Shown here: positions 52,399 through 61,995 of the stretch, in pieces
Layout of the letters: the number at the start of each line of letters is the position of its first letter
How positions within the stretch are numbered: position 1 is the stretch's first letter
Assembly (NCBI RefSeq): GCF_004564135.1
Contig: NZ_CP038255.1
Location: 32,501 to 96,500, forward strand
DNA: 64,000 nt
Origin: Terasakiella sp. SH-1
Lineage (GTDB): Bacteria; Pseudomonadota; Alphaproteobacteria; Rhodospirillales; Terasakiellaceae
Reading direction: 5' to 3'
The notes under the pieces: model-generated
The model's database searches: none
What the model saw: only the letters and a program-made list of their open reading frames with translations
Told to the model about the DNA's origin: nothing
Translations under genes and position numbers: made by a program

Positions 52399-53799
52399 TT
52401 ACTTGTACCCTCGCATTTGATCGAAGAATTCCGGCAGGAAGAGGGAAATCTGCGGGATGTAGGTGATCAGAATGAGGAAGAACAGCAGCAGCGACAGCCA
52501 TGGTAGGGCGGCTTTTACAGCCCAGCCGATGGAATGGCCCGTAATACCAGCGGTGACGAACAGGTTGAGCCCCACGGGTGGCGTGATCATACCGATTTCC
52601 ATGTTTACCACCATGATGATACCGAGGTGGATCGGATCGATACCCAGCTGGACAGCAATCGGAAACAGGATCGGGGCCATGATCAGGATGATAGCAGACG
52701 GTTCCATGAAGTTACCGGCAGCCAGCAGCAGCAGGTTGACCACGATCAGGAAGCCCCACCAGGGCAGACCCCAGCCGACAATATATTCAGCAATAGTGTG
52801 CGGGATACGCTCTGTTGTCAGTACATGGGCAAACAGCATGGCATTGGCGATGATGAACAAAAGCATGATAGAAACTTTTGTGGCATCAATCAGGACCTTG
52901 CGAATATCCGGATCATTGAAACATTTCGGTAGAGCGATAATGGATTGAACGACGGAGCGCCCAAATGCACTGACAGCATTTTCTCCTTTATGAGACCAGT
53001 TCTTGTCTTTAAGAGGTCCCATGTCACGATAGACAAAACAGGATACCCAGAATGCATAAACAGCAGAGACAGCCGCAGCTTCGGTTGGGGATGCGATGCC
53101 GCCATAAATGGAACCAAGAACGATCACAATTAACATGATCCCGCCCAAGGCGGACAACAAAGAATTGAATAGTTCCTTGACACCGGGGAAAGGCTCAGAC
53201 GGTAATTTCATGACGCGTGCAGCGATATAGATGGCAATCATTAGGATCAACCCCATCATGATACCCGGAATAAAACCAGCCATGAACATTTTGGAGGCAG
53301 AGACTTCGGTTGCTGCGGAATAAACCAGCATCACGATGGATGGCGGGATCAGGATACCGAGTGTACCGGCGTTGGCGATAACACCGGCACCGAACTTTTC
53401 CGGATAGCCGGATTTCACCATACCGGCAATAACGATGGACCCAATAGCGGCCACAGTGGCCGGGCTTGAGCCGGAAACTGCTGCGAACAGCATACAGGCG
53501 AGAACCGACGCCATCGCCAAGCCCCCTTTAATATGACCGACAAGCGCAACGGCAAAACGGATAAGACGTTTCGCCACACCACCTGTAGACAGAAAGGCAG
53601 ACGACAAAATAAAGAAGGGGATTGCCAAGAGGGTATAGTGCTCAGACAGGGCTTCAAATAATTTGAGGGCAACAGAAGCCAACGAGTCACTGGAGAACAA
53701 CAAAATTGTGCTGACAGAGGATAGGCCGAGTGCAACAGCAATCGGCATGCCTAGGAACATACAGCCGAACAGGGCGATAAACAGGAATGCGATGGTCAT
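52399..53799 (-). CDS. dctM: TRAP transporter large permease (DctM)
   Basis: A 466-aa inner-membrane protein with about 12 hydrophobic segments. CMFLGMPIAVALGLSSVSTI, SGSSPATVAAIGSIVIAGMV, LGILIPPSIVMLVYSAATEV and NMEIGMITPPVGLNLFVTAG are DctM signatures. It has a longer central loop than usual (FVYRDMGPLKDKNWSHKGEN). It overlaps dctQ by 1 bp. Together with DctP and DctQ it takes up an organic acid using an ion gradient. Confidence 0.95.
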   Translation of the reverse strand: MTIAFLFIALFGCMFLGMPIAVALGLSSVSTILLFSSDSLASVALKLFEALSEHYTLLAIPFFILSSAFLSTGGVAKRLIRFAVALVGHIKGGLAMASVLACMLFAAVSGSSPATVAAIGSIVIAGMVKSGYPEKFGAGVIANAGTLGILIPPSIVMLVYSAATEVSASKMFMAGFIPGIMMGLILMIAIYIAARVMKLPSEPFPGVKELFNSLLSALGGIMLIVIVLGSIYGGIASPTEAAAVSAVYAFWVSCFVYRDMGPLKDKNWSHKGENAVSAFGRSVVQSIIALPKCFNDPDIRKVLIDATKVSIMLLFIIANAMLFAHVLTTERIPHTIAEYIVGWGLPWWGFLIVVNLLLLAAGNFMEPSAIILIMAPILFPIAVQLGIDPIHLGIIMVVNMEIGMITPPVGLNLFVTAGITGHSIGWAVKAALPWLSLLLFFLILITYIPQISLFLPEFFDQMRGYK

Positions 53800-54458
53800 T
53801 ATTTGGCTCCCTCTTTCATTCTATTTTCGTCTTCTTCATCGGAAATGATTTCAGCATCAATCCCGGCTTCTTCCAAAGCTTCTTTGGCTTCATCTGCCAT
53901 ATGCATGGAATGCCATTCACCGGTAGCCAGTTTCTTAAAAACTTCAAGAAAGCGATAACCCAACAGGATAAAACCGATCAGTAGTGGGCCATGAGCAAAC
54001 CACATGGGCAGGAGCGGTTCTTCCGGGTCAATTTTAAACAAGTCCCACTGCAAGTCTTCCGGGATAAGCCAGAGAAAAACAGCTGGTGTCGGGGTGTCTT
54101 CCATGAAGAGACCGATTTTATAGACCTTGGCCAGATAGACCCAAGCGCCCATCAAGATCAGCGCGCAGTAAGCTAAGCAAAGAAGGACGGCAACGATACT
54201 GACAATACGTTTTACTTTCGGTGTCAGCAAACGGATGACGGCATCAACACCAATATGGGCCCCGACTTTGACCCCGTAGGACGCACCAAACAGAACAAAC
54301 CAGGCTGACGCATGAAGGGTAACTTCCTGTGCCCAGTGGATACCGGTGTTAAAGCCAAAACGTAAGACAACTTCGATAAAGACGAGAAGGGTCATGAAAA
54401 CGAGTAGAAAACTCAGAACACCTTCTTCTAACTGGCGTGTATAATTTGCAACCATCAC
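53799..54458 (-). CDS. dctQ: TRAP transporter small permease (DctQ)
   Basis: A 219-aa protein with four membrane segments. LLVFMTLLVFIEVVLRFGFN and HWAQEVTLHASAWFVLFGAS match the DctQ family. The C-terminal tail is long and charged (EALEEAGIDAEIISDEEDEN). It lies between dctP and dctM, with a hairpin upstream. Confidence 0.92.
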   Translation of the reverse strand: MMVANYTRQLEEGVLSFLLVFMTLLVFIEVVLRFGFNTGIHWAQEVTLHASAWFVLFGASYGVKVGAHIGVDAVIRLLTPKVKRIVSIVAVLLCLAYCALILMGAWVYLAKVYKIGLFMEDTPTPAVFLWLIPEDLQWDLFKIDPEEPLLPMWFAHGPLLIGFILLGYRFLEVFKKLATGEWHSMHMADEAKEALEEAGIDAEIISDEEDENRMKEGAK

Positions 54459-54495
54459 AGTGCCCTTGAAAAAGTTTGTAAGTTATTTTGGATAA

Positions 54496-54539
54496 AAAAC
54501 ACCCCTTAGGCGAGTTCGCTCTTCCTAAGGGGTGTTTTA
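54496..54539 (-). terminator. Strong hairpin between dctP and dctQ
   Basis: AAAACACCCCTTAGG pairs perfectly with CCTAAGGGGTGTTTT. It sits inside the dctPQM operon and probably acts as an attenuator or mRNA stabiliser, giving more binding protein than permease. Confidence 0.85.
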
Positions 54540-54548
54540 ACTGGCAGC

Positions 54549-55535
54549 TTAGTTATTGGCTGCAATAGCGGCGTCTAAAAGATCTTTACCTACGGCACCT
54601 TCAAATTGAGACCAAACCGGCTTCATGGCATCTACCCATTGCTGACGTTCAGCATCAGACAGGTCGAGGATTTTAGAGCGTCCAGATTTTTCAATTGCTT
54701 TACGATCACCTGTTGCTTTTTGCGCAGCGATCATATTGCCATGTTCAATTGCTTCATCCAGTGCTTGTTTAACGTCACCACGGATGTCACTTGGCAGGCT
54801 GTCCCAGAATTCAGTAGAAGTCACAACCAGATAATCAATCAAGCCGTGATCGGATGCTGTGATGTAGTCCTGAACTTCGAAGAATTTCTTGGAGTAAATG
54901 TTAGACCAGGTGTTTTCCTGACCATCGATGGCTTTGGTTTGTAGCAGCGTGAAGACTTCTGAGAATGGCTTTTTAAGTGGAACAGCGTCTACGGCTTCAA
55001 ACTGTGCAGACAGAACGTCAGAGCTCATGATGCGGAATTTCAGACCGGAAGCATCAGCAGGTACACGCAATGGTTTGGAAGCTGAAATCTGCTTCATACC
55101 GTTGTGCAGGTAACCCAGGCCAAGGATGCCTTTTTTCTTCATGGAGCTGAGAAGTTTCTGACCAGCTGGACCTTGTTGGAAACGCTCAGCAGCCGCCATA
55201 TCTTTAAACAGGAACGGCAGATCGAACAGTTGCAGTTTCTTTGTGTACTTTTTGAATTTCGACAAAGACGGTGCAGCGATCTGAACGTCACCCAACAGCA
55301 TCGCTTCCAGAACTTTGTTATCACCGTAGAGCTGAGAGCTTGGATAAACCTCAACCTCGACTTTACCGCCAAGACGTTCCGAAACAAGATCACGAAACTT
55401 ATTGGCCATTTGACCTTTAGGTGTGTTCTCAGCAACAACGTGAGACAGTTTAATTACGATTGGATCAGCAGCTAATGCTACAGTTGAAGTCATCATGGCA
55501 GCCGCCATGAAAAGGCCAGCAGTAAGTTTACGCAT
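54549..55535 (-). CDS. dctP: TRAP transporter periplasmic binding protein (DctP)
   Basis: A 328-aa protein with signal peptide MRKLTAGLFMAAAMMTSTVA, cut near LAADP. KLSHVVAENTPKGQMANKFR, LKFRIMSSDVLSAQFEAVDA and VDGQENTWSNIYSKKF-like residues (AIDGQENTW) are typical, including the Arg that binds carboxylate. ATG 55535 is chosen with GGGAGG about 8 nt upstream. Given the flanking pathway genes the ligand may be itaconate or a C4/C5 dicarboxylate. Confidence 0.93.
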   Translation of the reverse strand: MRKLTAGLFMAAAMMTSTVALAADPIVIKLSHVVAENTPKGQMANKFRDLVSERLGGKVEVEVYPSSQLYGDNKVLEAMLLGDVQIAAPSLSKFKKYTKKLQLFDLPFLFKDMAAAERFQQGPAGQKLLSSMKKKGILGLGYLHNGMKQISASKPLRVPADASGLKFRIMSSDVLSAQFEAVDAVPLKKPFSEVFTLLQTKAIDGQENTWSNIYSKKFFEVQDYITASDHGLIDYLVVTSTEFWDSLPSDIRGDVKQALDEAIEHGNMIAAQKATGDRKAIEKSGRSKILDLSDAERQQWVDAMKPVWSQFEGAVGKDLLDAAIAANN

Positions 55536-55858
55536 ATTTTTTCCTCCCAATTATGGAAAAGCACCGTATTTTATGACTGATTAAAAAGAACAGGTTATTC
55601 ATCAATACGACGTTAGAATTACATTAAAGAATGAGATATTCATTCTCTGTTTCATACTGCATAAAGTTACGTTTTAGTGACTGCTGAAACAATAATCATT
55701 ATTGTCTAACAGCTATATCCAGATTATATACCAAGCATGCAAGGTATGTATTTTTGAAAGAGGCAAAGAGGGGGATGCCTTAAAAGATCAGGCAGCTGAT
55801 AAGAGAGGTTCTCTAGTTTTTTTGTTGCATACGATCTTAAAATCCCCATCAAAAAGTT
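55536..55858. promoter_or_regulatory. Control region upstream of dctP with three dyads
   Basis: No gene is seen. Three dyads are: GAATGA, GATAT, TCATTC (55629-55645); the 17-bp palindrome ACAATAATCATTATTGT (55689-55705); and ATACC, 10 nt, GGTAT (55728-55747). They are good candidates for operators of a LysR- or GntR-type regulator of the transporter operon. Confidence 0.5.
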
Positions 55859-56539
55859 CTATACCTTTTTAAGGATATTAACCCTCATCGGCTGTGAAAA
55901 TTCATAACCTTTAAAGGTTTTTTGAGCGTGCTCATCAAATAAAGCCCTTATTTCTTTGTCTTTAGATTCAAAAATTCTTTTACGATCCTCATTCGGCGCA
56001 ATAATCGCGCTTCTGAAGCTTTCATATGATTTATAAAAGACAGTATGTATGTACAAAATTTCCTGGTCTTCGCGGAGACCAATTTCTGCACAGCGTTTTA
56101 TTTGCCGATAGGCATCAGCACGTACTTCTGTTTCGTCTTCGATGAGCTTCATCGTTTCAAAGTAGCTGCCTTGAGCTAAAGGCTCACTAATGTAGATAAG
56201 GCCAGTTTCATTGATGATTTCGGAAACGTTTTTCAAGGATGTAAAGCGAATATCTTCAGGAATATGATGAAGACTGTTAAAAAAGATTACGCTGTCGAAG
56301 TTACCTTTTTCAAAATCCAGATTTTCAGCACCACCGCAGATATAAGATGCACCGGGCACAGCTTCTGCGGCGTGAGCTTTTTCAAGTTGTAGGGGGGATG
56401 GCTCCAAGCCTGTTACAGTTGCCCCAAGCCGGGCCATAAAACGAGTTAATCCTCCATTGCCAGAGCCAATATCGAGGATCTTTTTCCCAGCAAAAACGAT
56501 GTTTTCTTTGAGAACTTCACTATTCTGTTTTCTATCCAT
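55859..56539 (-). CDS. Class I SAM-dependent methyltransferase
   Basis: A 226-aa protein. GKKILDIGSGNGGLTRFMAR is SAM motif I, GATVTGLEPSPLQLEKAHAA motif II, and FDSVIFFNSLHHIPEDI motif IV. It resembles small-molecule methyltransferases of the UbiE/Methyltransf_11 group; the substrate is unknown. It is divergent from the LysR gene and upstream of dctP on the same strand, but over 300 nt away. Confidence 0.85.
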   Translation of the reverse strand: MDRKQNSEVLKENIVFAGKKILDIGSGNGGLTRFMARLGATVTGLEPSPLQLEKAHAAEAVPGASYICGGAENLDFEKGNFDSVIFFNSLHHIPEDIRFTSLKNVSEIINETGLIYISEPLAQGSYFETMKLIEDETEVRADAYRQIKRCAEIGLREDQEILYIHTVFYKSYESFRSAIIAPNEDRKRIFESKDKEIRALFDEHAQKTFKGYEFSQPMRVNILKKV

Positions 56540-56706
56540 CCTGACATTGTAACAAGATTAATAAGCGAGCTGTCAATTGAGAATTCTATATAATTTATCT
56601 ATATTTGATATTGAAAAATTATATACTTTTAAAGATGAAATATGTCGTAATTTTATACGTTTGATCGCATGATGGTTGTGGCGATAGCAAAAAATGGAAG
56701 ACAGTT

Positions 56707-57648
56707 ATGGATGTTAATCAGTTAAAAACATTAATCCATGTGGCGGAGTTGGGAAGCCTGAGTAAAACGGCAGATCGTTTAAATATTGCCCAACCCGCAT
56801 TGAGCCGACAAATTCGACTTCTTGAAGAGGAGTTGGGTGTACAGGTATTTGAACGACATGGTCGTGGGATGGTGCTAACAAGTATGGGCGCAGAAATACT
56901 TGAACATGCAACCCATATCATGAGTGAGATGGATGCTATTAGGAATACGGCCCTGGATGGCAAGTCATCTTTTCGTGGTATTGTGAAAATCGGTGTAACC
57001 CCGACAGTCTCTCAAGTCTTAAGCGTGCCACTCGTTCAGAAGATTAGAGAAGCACACCCTCAATTAAAAGTGCGCATCATCCCTGTATTGAGTGGCTTTC
57101 TGATTGATTGGCTCAAACGTGGTGATCTGGATGTCATTGTTTCCTACAATCCGCCAGCTCAGCGATCTCTGCGGACCATTCCTATTATGATGGAGAATTT
57201 ATTTCTCGTTGGTGGCGCAAGCAGTGGCTTAAGTCAGGATAAGGCGGTGCAATTCACTGAGCTTGCTGACAAAGAACTCATTCTGCCTTGTCCGCGTCAT
57301 GGATTAAGAACTCTGATGGATGAATATGCACGACGGGCGGGAATTGAATTAAATATAAATGTTGAAGTTGATTCATTTTCTGCACTGGTAGGCTTGGCTC
57401 AGAATGAACTGGGTGTGACAGTCTTGCCGATTGCCTCTATTCACTCCTTAATTGATCAGGGTGAATTGCGTGTTGCGCCCCTGGTTGATCCAGCACCGGA
57501 AAGAAAACTTGTTCTCGCCTTTGCTGCGGATCATTCCATCAACCCTGCTGCACGCTTTGCCGGGGAAGTGATAATTGAGACTGCACGCGATCTTGTGAGG
57601 CGAAACCTTTGGTCAGGTCATATGTTAGACGACCCCAAAGGTATATAA
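56707..57648 (+). CDS. LysR-family regulator of the acid-catabolic operon
   Basis: A 313-aa protein. MDVNQLKTLIHVAELGSLSK then TADRLNIAQPALSRQIRLLE is the helix-turn-helix, followed by ELGVQVFERHGRGMVLT. The ligand domain includes KIGVTPTVSQVLSVPLVQKI and NELGVTVLPIASIHSLI. It stands directly ahead of the acyl-CoA dehydrogenase operon and near dctPQM, so it probably controls them. Confidence 0.88.
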   Translation: MDVNQLKTLIHVAELGSLSKTADRLNIAQPALSRQIRLLEEELGVQVFERHGRGMVLTSMGAEILEHATHIMSEMDAIRNTALDGKSSFRGIVKIGVTPTVSQVLSVPLVQKIREAHPQLKVRIIPVLSGFLIDWLKRGDLDVIVSYNPPAQRSLRTIPIMMENLFLVGGASSGLSQDKAVQFTELADKELILPCPRHGLRTLMDEYARRAGIELNINVEVDSFSALVGLAQNELGVTVLPIASIHSLIDQGELRVAPLVDPAPERKLVLAFAADHSINPAARFAGEVIIETARDLVRRNLWSGHMLDDPKGI

Positions 57649-57864
57649 TTTCCTTATAGCTCCTTTTCAAAATAGATATTTGTTGTATCGATTTATCCTC
57701 CATATACTTACCGACAGATACACAAGATTAACAGGATAAGAGGCCTAGTCGAGAAAGCATAATTACTCGACAACATCGTCTCCTTATTCCCATCATGCTT
57801 CCGTTTCAAAGCAATGCAACATTGCTCATGTGTCAGGAAAGCATTTTTTGAGAAAGGTGAAAAA

Positions 57865-59028
57865 ATGCAGTCTACTATTGGTGAAGGTTTTGACGATATT
57901 CGCGACGCAGTGCGTGCCCTTTGTGCAGATTTCCCTGCAGAATACCATCGCAAAATTGATGAAGATAAAGCGTACCCAGAAGAGTTTGTGGATGCACTAA
58001 CCCGTGACGGCTGGATGGCAGCTCTTATCCCTGAAGAATATGGGGGGGCAGGTCTCGGTTTGACAGAAGCCTCTGTCATTATGGAAGAAATCAACCGTGC
58101 AGGCGGCAATTCAGGTGCCTGCCATGGTCAAATGTACAACATGAACACTTTGGTCCGTCATGGGTCTGAGGCTCAGAAAAACCTGTATCTGCCAAAAATT
58201 GCCAGTGGTGAACTTCGTTTACAGTCCATGGGCGTGACAGAACCGACAACAGGTACTGATACCACCAAGATCAAAACTACAGCTGTAAAAAAAGACGGTC
58301 GCTATGTTGTGAACGGACAGAAAGTTTGGATTTCACGTGTACAGCATTCAGACCTTATGATCCTTTTGGCCCGTACGACCCCGCTGAAAGATGTAAAGAA
58401 AAAATCTGAAGGCCTGTCCATTTTCCTTGTCGATATCAAAGAGGCGATGAAAAAAGGCATGGTGGTTCAACCCATTCCGAACATGGTCAATCATGAAACA
58501 AATGAACTGTTCTTTGATGACCTGGAGATCCCTGAAGAAAATCTGATCGGTGAAGAAGGTCAAGGTTTCAAATACATTCTAACCGGTCTGAATGCAGAAC
58601 GGACCTTGATTGCTGCGGAATGTATCGGGGATGGCTATTGGTTCGTTGATAAGGTCAGCCAGTATGTTACAGATCGCGTTGTATTTGGCCGTCCCATTGG
58701 TCAGAACCAGGGTGTACAGTTCCCCATCGCCGAAAGCTTCATTGAAGTCGAGGCTGCAAATCTCATGCGCTATGAAGCCTGTCGTCTCTACGACAATGGC
58801 GAAGCATGTGGTGCGCAAGCCAATATGGCAAAATATCTGGCCGCAAAAGCATCATGGGAAGCAGCGAACGCATGTTTGCAATTCCACGGCGGTTTCGGTT
58901 TTGCCAATGAATACGATGTAGAGCGTAAATTCCGCGAAACTCGCCTCTATCAGGTTGCGCCAATTTCTACAAATTTGATTTTAAGCTATGTCGCAGAACA
59001 TATTCTGGGTATGCCGAGGTCCTTCTAA
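57865..59028 (+). CDS. Acyl-CoA dehydrogenase
   Basis: A 387-aa FAD enzyme. LIPEEYGGAGLGLTEASVIM, LQSMGVTEPTTGTDTTKIKT and FIEVEAANLMRYEACRLYDN fit the three domains, and CLQFHGGFGFANEYDVERKF is the C-terminal signature. Where many family members have YEGT with the catalytic Glu, this one has YQVAPIS, so its base lies elsewhere or its role differs. The nearby ETF genes supply the electron acceptor. ATG 57865 follows GAAAGGTG. The stop overlaps the next ATG by 1 bp (TAATG). Confidence 0.9.
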   Translation: MQSTIGEGFDDIRDAVRALCADFPAEYHRKIDEDKAYPEEFVDALTRDGWMAALIPEEYGGAGLGLTEASVIMEEINRAGGNSGACHGQMYNMNTLVRHGSEAQKNLYLPKIASGELRLQSMGVTEPTTGTDTTKIKTTAVKKDGRYVVNGQKVWISRVQHSDLMILLARTTPLKDVKKKSEGLSIFLVDIKEAMKKGMVVQPIPNMVNHETNELFFDDLEIPEENLIGEEGQGFKYILTGLNAERTLIAAECIGDGYWFVDKVSQYVTDRVVFGRPIGQNQGVQFPIAESFIEVEAANLMRYEACRLYDNGEACGAQANMAKYLAAKASWEAANACLQFHGGFGFANEYDVERKFRETRLYQVAPISTNLILSYVAEHILGMPRSF

Positions 59029-60158
59029 TGTCAGCAAATACACATCTTCCTTTAAAAGGCTTAAACGTTGTAGCTATTGAGCAGGCTGTAGCAGCACCAT
59101 ATTGTTCAGCTCGACTGGCTGATGCGGGGGCAAGCGTCATCAAAATTGAACGACCCGAAGGTGATTTTGCACGTGGTTATGATGATGCCGCCTCCGGCCA
59201 AAGCAGCTACTTTGTCTGGCTTAATCGTGGCAAAAAATCTGTTATTGTCGATTTGGCATCCGCTGAAGGGAAAGCCTCTCTTCGCGACTTGTTGGAAAAT
59301 GCAGACGTCCTTCTGCAAAATCTCAAGCCCGGCGCGTTGGAGCGTTTAGGCTTCGGTTTTGAAGAACTCAGAAAAACCCATCCCGGTTTGATTATCTGCT
59401 CTATTAGCGGTTACGGTGAAACGGGCCCGATGGTGAACCGTAAGGCTTATGACCTTTTGATACAGGCCGAAGCCGGACTATGTTCATTAACAGGCAATGC
59501 TGATGCCCCTGCCAGAGTCGGGATCTCAATCGTTGATATTGCAACCGGCGCAGTCGCTTACTCTGCCATTTTGGAAGCCTTACTTGCACGTGGTATCAGT
59601 GGTGAAGGTGCCAATATCAGTGTCTCCATGTTTGATGTAATGGCTGATTGGCTGACGGTTCCATTGATGCAGTATGAAGGAACGGGTAAGCTACCGCCAC
59701 GCATTGGCATGGCACACCCATCCATTGCCCCTTATGGCGTCTTTAAAACAAAAGATGATCAATTGATTTTAATCGCGATCCAAAGTGATCGGGAATGGGT
59801 CATTCTGTGTAAAGATTTTTTACACAATGAAAGCGCTGCGACAGACCCTCAGTTTAATACGAACGTGGCACGAGTTAAAAATCGTGAAGCTACGGATGTA
59901 TTGGTACGAACGGCTTTTGCGAATATTGACATTGCTGAAGCACGAAATCTTTTGGATAAATCCAAAATTGCCTATGCATCGGTCAATGATATGGACGGTC
60001 TGTCCAACCACCCCCATTTACGCAAGGTTGAAGTTGAAACGCCAAATGGTCCTGTTTCCTATCCTGCACCGGCGCCTGTGTTTACAAATCAAACAAGAAG
60101 TTACGGTTCTGTTCCCGCCCTTGGGGCTGATAACTCCATTTTAAACAAAGGAGAGTAA
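59028..60158 (+). CDS. CaiB/BaiF family (type III) CoA transferase
   Basis: A 376-aa protein. LKGLNVVAIEQAVAAPYCSA, ADAGASVIKIERPEGDFARG, NRGKKSVIVDLASAEGK and RKAYDLLIQAEAGLCSLTGN are family signatures, with the catalytic Asp in KAYDLLIQ. Given the hydratase and lyase next to it, the substrate may be itaconate or mesaconate (inference). Confidence 0.92.
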   Translation: MSANTHLPLKGLNVVAIEQAVAAPYCSARLADAGASVIKIERPEGDFARGYDDAASGQSSYFVWLNRGKKSVIVDLASAEGKASLRDLLENADVLLQNLKPGALERLGFGFEELRKTHPGLIICSISGYGETGPMVNRKAYDLLIQAEAGLCSLTGNADAPARVGISIVDIATGAVAYSAILEALLARGISGEGANISVSMFDVMADWLTVPLMQYEGTGKLPPRIGMAHPSIAPYGVFKTKDDQLILIAIQSDREWVILCKDFLHNESAATDPQFNTNVARVKNREATDVLVRTAFANIDIAEARNLLDKSKIAYASVNDMDGLSNHPHLRKVEVETPNGPVSYPAPAPVFTNQTRSYGSVPALGADNSILNKGE

Positions 60159-60164
60159 CGGTCG

Positions 60165-61022
60165 ATGGTATCGCAAAATAAATCTATAAATATAGACCAT
60201 TTAAGCAGCTGGATTGGCCGTGAGGAAAATGTGTCAGATGTTATTTCTCTGGATTTGGTAAACAAGTTCCGGGCAACAATAGGCTTACCAATGCAAGATA
60301 CTGCTGTGGGGCAAGCGGTACCGAGACTTCTGCATTTTTGCTTGGCTCAACCCGTTCTTCCCGCAGATATGTTGGGGGGAGATGGTCATCCGAAAAAAGG
60401 CGGTTTTCTACCTCCCGTTCCTCTGCCACGTCGTATGTGGGCGGGGGGTAGTTTGGAATTCAATGGAGACCTCCGTGTGGGTGATACGGTTACACGTAAA
60501 TCCACAATAGCCGACCTTAAAGTCAAGGAAGGCCGCACGGGAACGCTTTGTTTTGTGACAGTTGACCATAATGTTATGGTCGGTGAACAATCTATTCTTA
60601 GCGAACGTCAAAATATCGTCTATCGCGAAGAAGATACAGGCACATCTGCGAAAAAGGAATTACCTGTAGCAGAAAACGGCCAGCATCAACGCATGATAGT
60701 CCCGACATCAACGCTTCTCTTTCGCTATTCAGCGCTAACATTTAATGGCCATAGAATTCATTATGATCGCCCTTATGCCATTGAAGTTGAAGGCTATGAT
60801 GGATTGGTCGTTCATGGCCCTCTTCAAGCAACCATGATGTTGCATTTTGCCGCTGAGCTGTATGGCAAGGAGCCTGATAAATTCACTTTTCGTGGTGCTA
60901 CGCCGCTGGTTGATAATGAACCATTTTATCTTCATGCCCGTGAGGAGAATGGAAAAATGCAACTCTGGACAGCTCGTAAAAATGGTCCGATTGCCATGAT
61001 GGGAGAAGCCGAATGGCACTGA
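60165..61022 (+). CDS. FAS1-like/MaoC-type hydratase (itaconyl- or mesaconyl-CoA hydratase-like)
   Basis: A 285-aa double hot-dog protein. LPRRMWAGGSLEFNGDLRVG is characteristic of the mesaconyl-C4-CoA hydratase/HTD2 group. In the second half SALTFNGHRIHYDRPYAIEV contains the hydratase catalytic Asp/His pattern, followed by GYDGLVVHGPLQATMMLHFA. It would add water to itaconyl- or mesaconyl-CoA to give citramalyl-CoA. It lies 6 nt after the CoA transferase. Confidence 0.88.
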   Translation: MVSQNKSINIDHLSSWIGREENVSDVISLDLVNKFRATIGLPMQDTAVGQAVPRLLHFCLAQPVLPADMLGGDGHPKKGGFLPPVPLPRRMWAGGSLEFNGDLRVGDTVTRKSTIADLKVKEGRTGTLCFVTVDHNVMVGEQSILSERQNIVYREEDTGTSAKKELPVAENGQHQRMIVPTSTLLFRYSALTFNGHRIHYDRPYAIEVEGYDGLVVHGPLQATMMLHFAAELYGKEPDKFTFRGATPLVDNEPFYLHAREENGKMQLWTARKNGPIAMMGEAEWH

Positions 61023-61183
61023 TCAAAATTGGTCTGTGGATTGAAGCTATACTAGCTTTTCTTCACCAGTATAGTACTGACGCGCCATCTGATTCATTTC
61101 TTGAACCCATCTTGACTATAGACTGCAATAACACCTTCATTTTGCGAATTGAAGAATAATAACTTTATGGGGAAGGACATGTC

Positions 61184-61984
61184 ATGACACAGACTCATGA
61201 TTTAGATTTTGTTGCTCCACTTTTTGTCCCAGCGAGCCGACCAGAAATTTTCGATAAAGCTGCGACTTCCGGGGCTGATGCAATTATTTTGGATTTGGAA
61301 GATGCTGTGGCAGATGAGGCAAAAGAAGAGGCACGCAAGTCCTTATCCAGTGATTTCACAAGTTTGCCGGTTCTTGTACGTGTCAACAGCATTTCCTCGC
61401 CTTGGCATGAGGAAGATATCAAAGCTGTATCCAAGTTATCTCTTAGTGCAATTGTTGTTCCTAAAGCCGAGCTAAGCCCTGAATTTGAACAGCTTTGTTC
61501 TTCGTTGGCAGAGGTGTCTCTACCAGTTATCGCCCTTGTTGAAACGGCAAAAGGGTTAGCCGATACGCGTCAACTGTCCGCCTTGGAAAACGTGAAGCGA
61601 TTGATATTCGGTTCAATTGATTTTTGTGCTGATTTAGGTTGCGCCCATACACGTGAAACTCTGTTGTTTGCGAGAAACGAACTGGTTTTGGCATCGCGGT
61701 TAAACAACATCTTAAAACCAGTAGATGGGGTCACCACCTCACTCCAAGACGTTCAAGGAATCACAGATGATGCTCGTTATTCTTGTGATTTGGGTTTCGG
61801 TGGCAAACTGTGCATTCATCCAAAACATGTCTCCCCTACGCTCAATGGTTTTAAACCAAGTGAAGCTGAAATTGAGTGGGCGAATAGAGTACTTGAAGCA
61901 GGAGAAGGTGCCGTAACAGTAGATGGTGCCATGGTTGATAAACCTGTTCGCATACGAGCACGTAACATCTTAAAACGTAAATGA
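61184..61984 (+). CDS. CitE-like lyase (citramalyl-CoA lyase-like)
   Basis: A 266-aa TIM-barrel protein of the HpcH/HpaI and CitE family. PLFVPASRPEIFDKAATSGA, DAIILDLEDAVADEAKEEAR (metal-binding Asp/Glu), PVLVRVNSISSPWHEEDIK (catalytic Arg) and VPKAELSPEFEQL are signatures. KLCIHPKHVSPTLNGFKPS closes the barrel. It would split citramalyl-CoA into acetyl-CoA and pyruvate. GGGGAAGG lies before the ATG. Confidence 0.9.
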   Translation: MTQTHDLDFVAPLFVPASRPEIFDKAATSGADAIILDLEDAVADEAKEEARKSLSSDFTSLPVLVRVNSISSPWHEEDIKAVSKLSLSAIVVPKAELSPEFEQLCSSLAEVSLPVIALVETAKGLADTRQLSALENVKRLIFGSIDFCADLGCAHTRETLLFARNELVLASRLNNILKPVDGVTTSLQDVQGITDDARYSCDLGFGGKLCIHPKHVSPTLNGFKPSEAEIEWANRVLEAGEGAVTVDGAMVDKPVRIRARNILKRK

Positions 61985-61995
61985 GGTAAAAAGTG

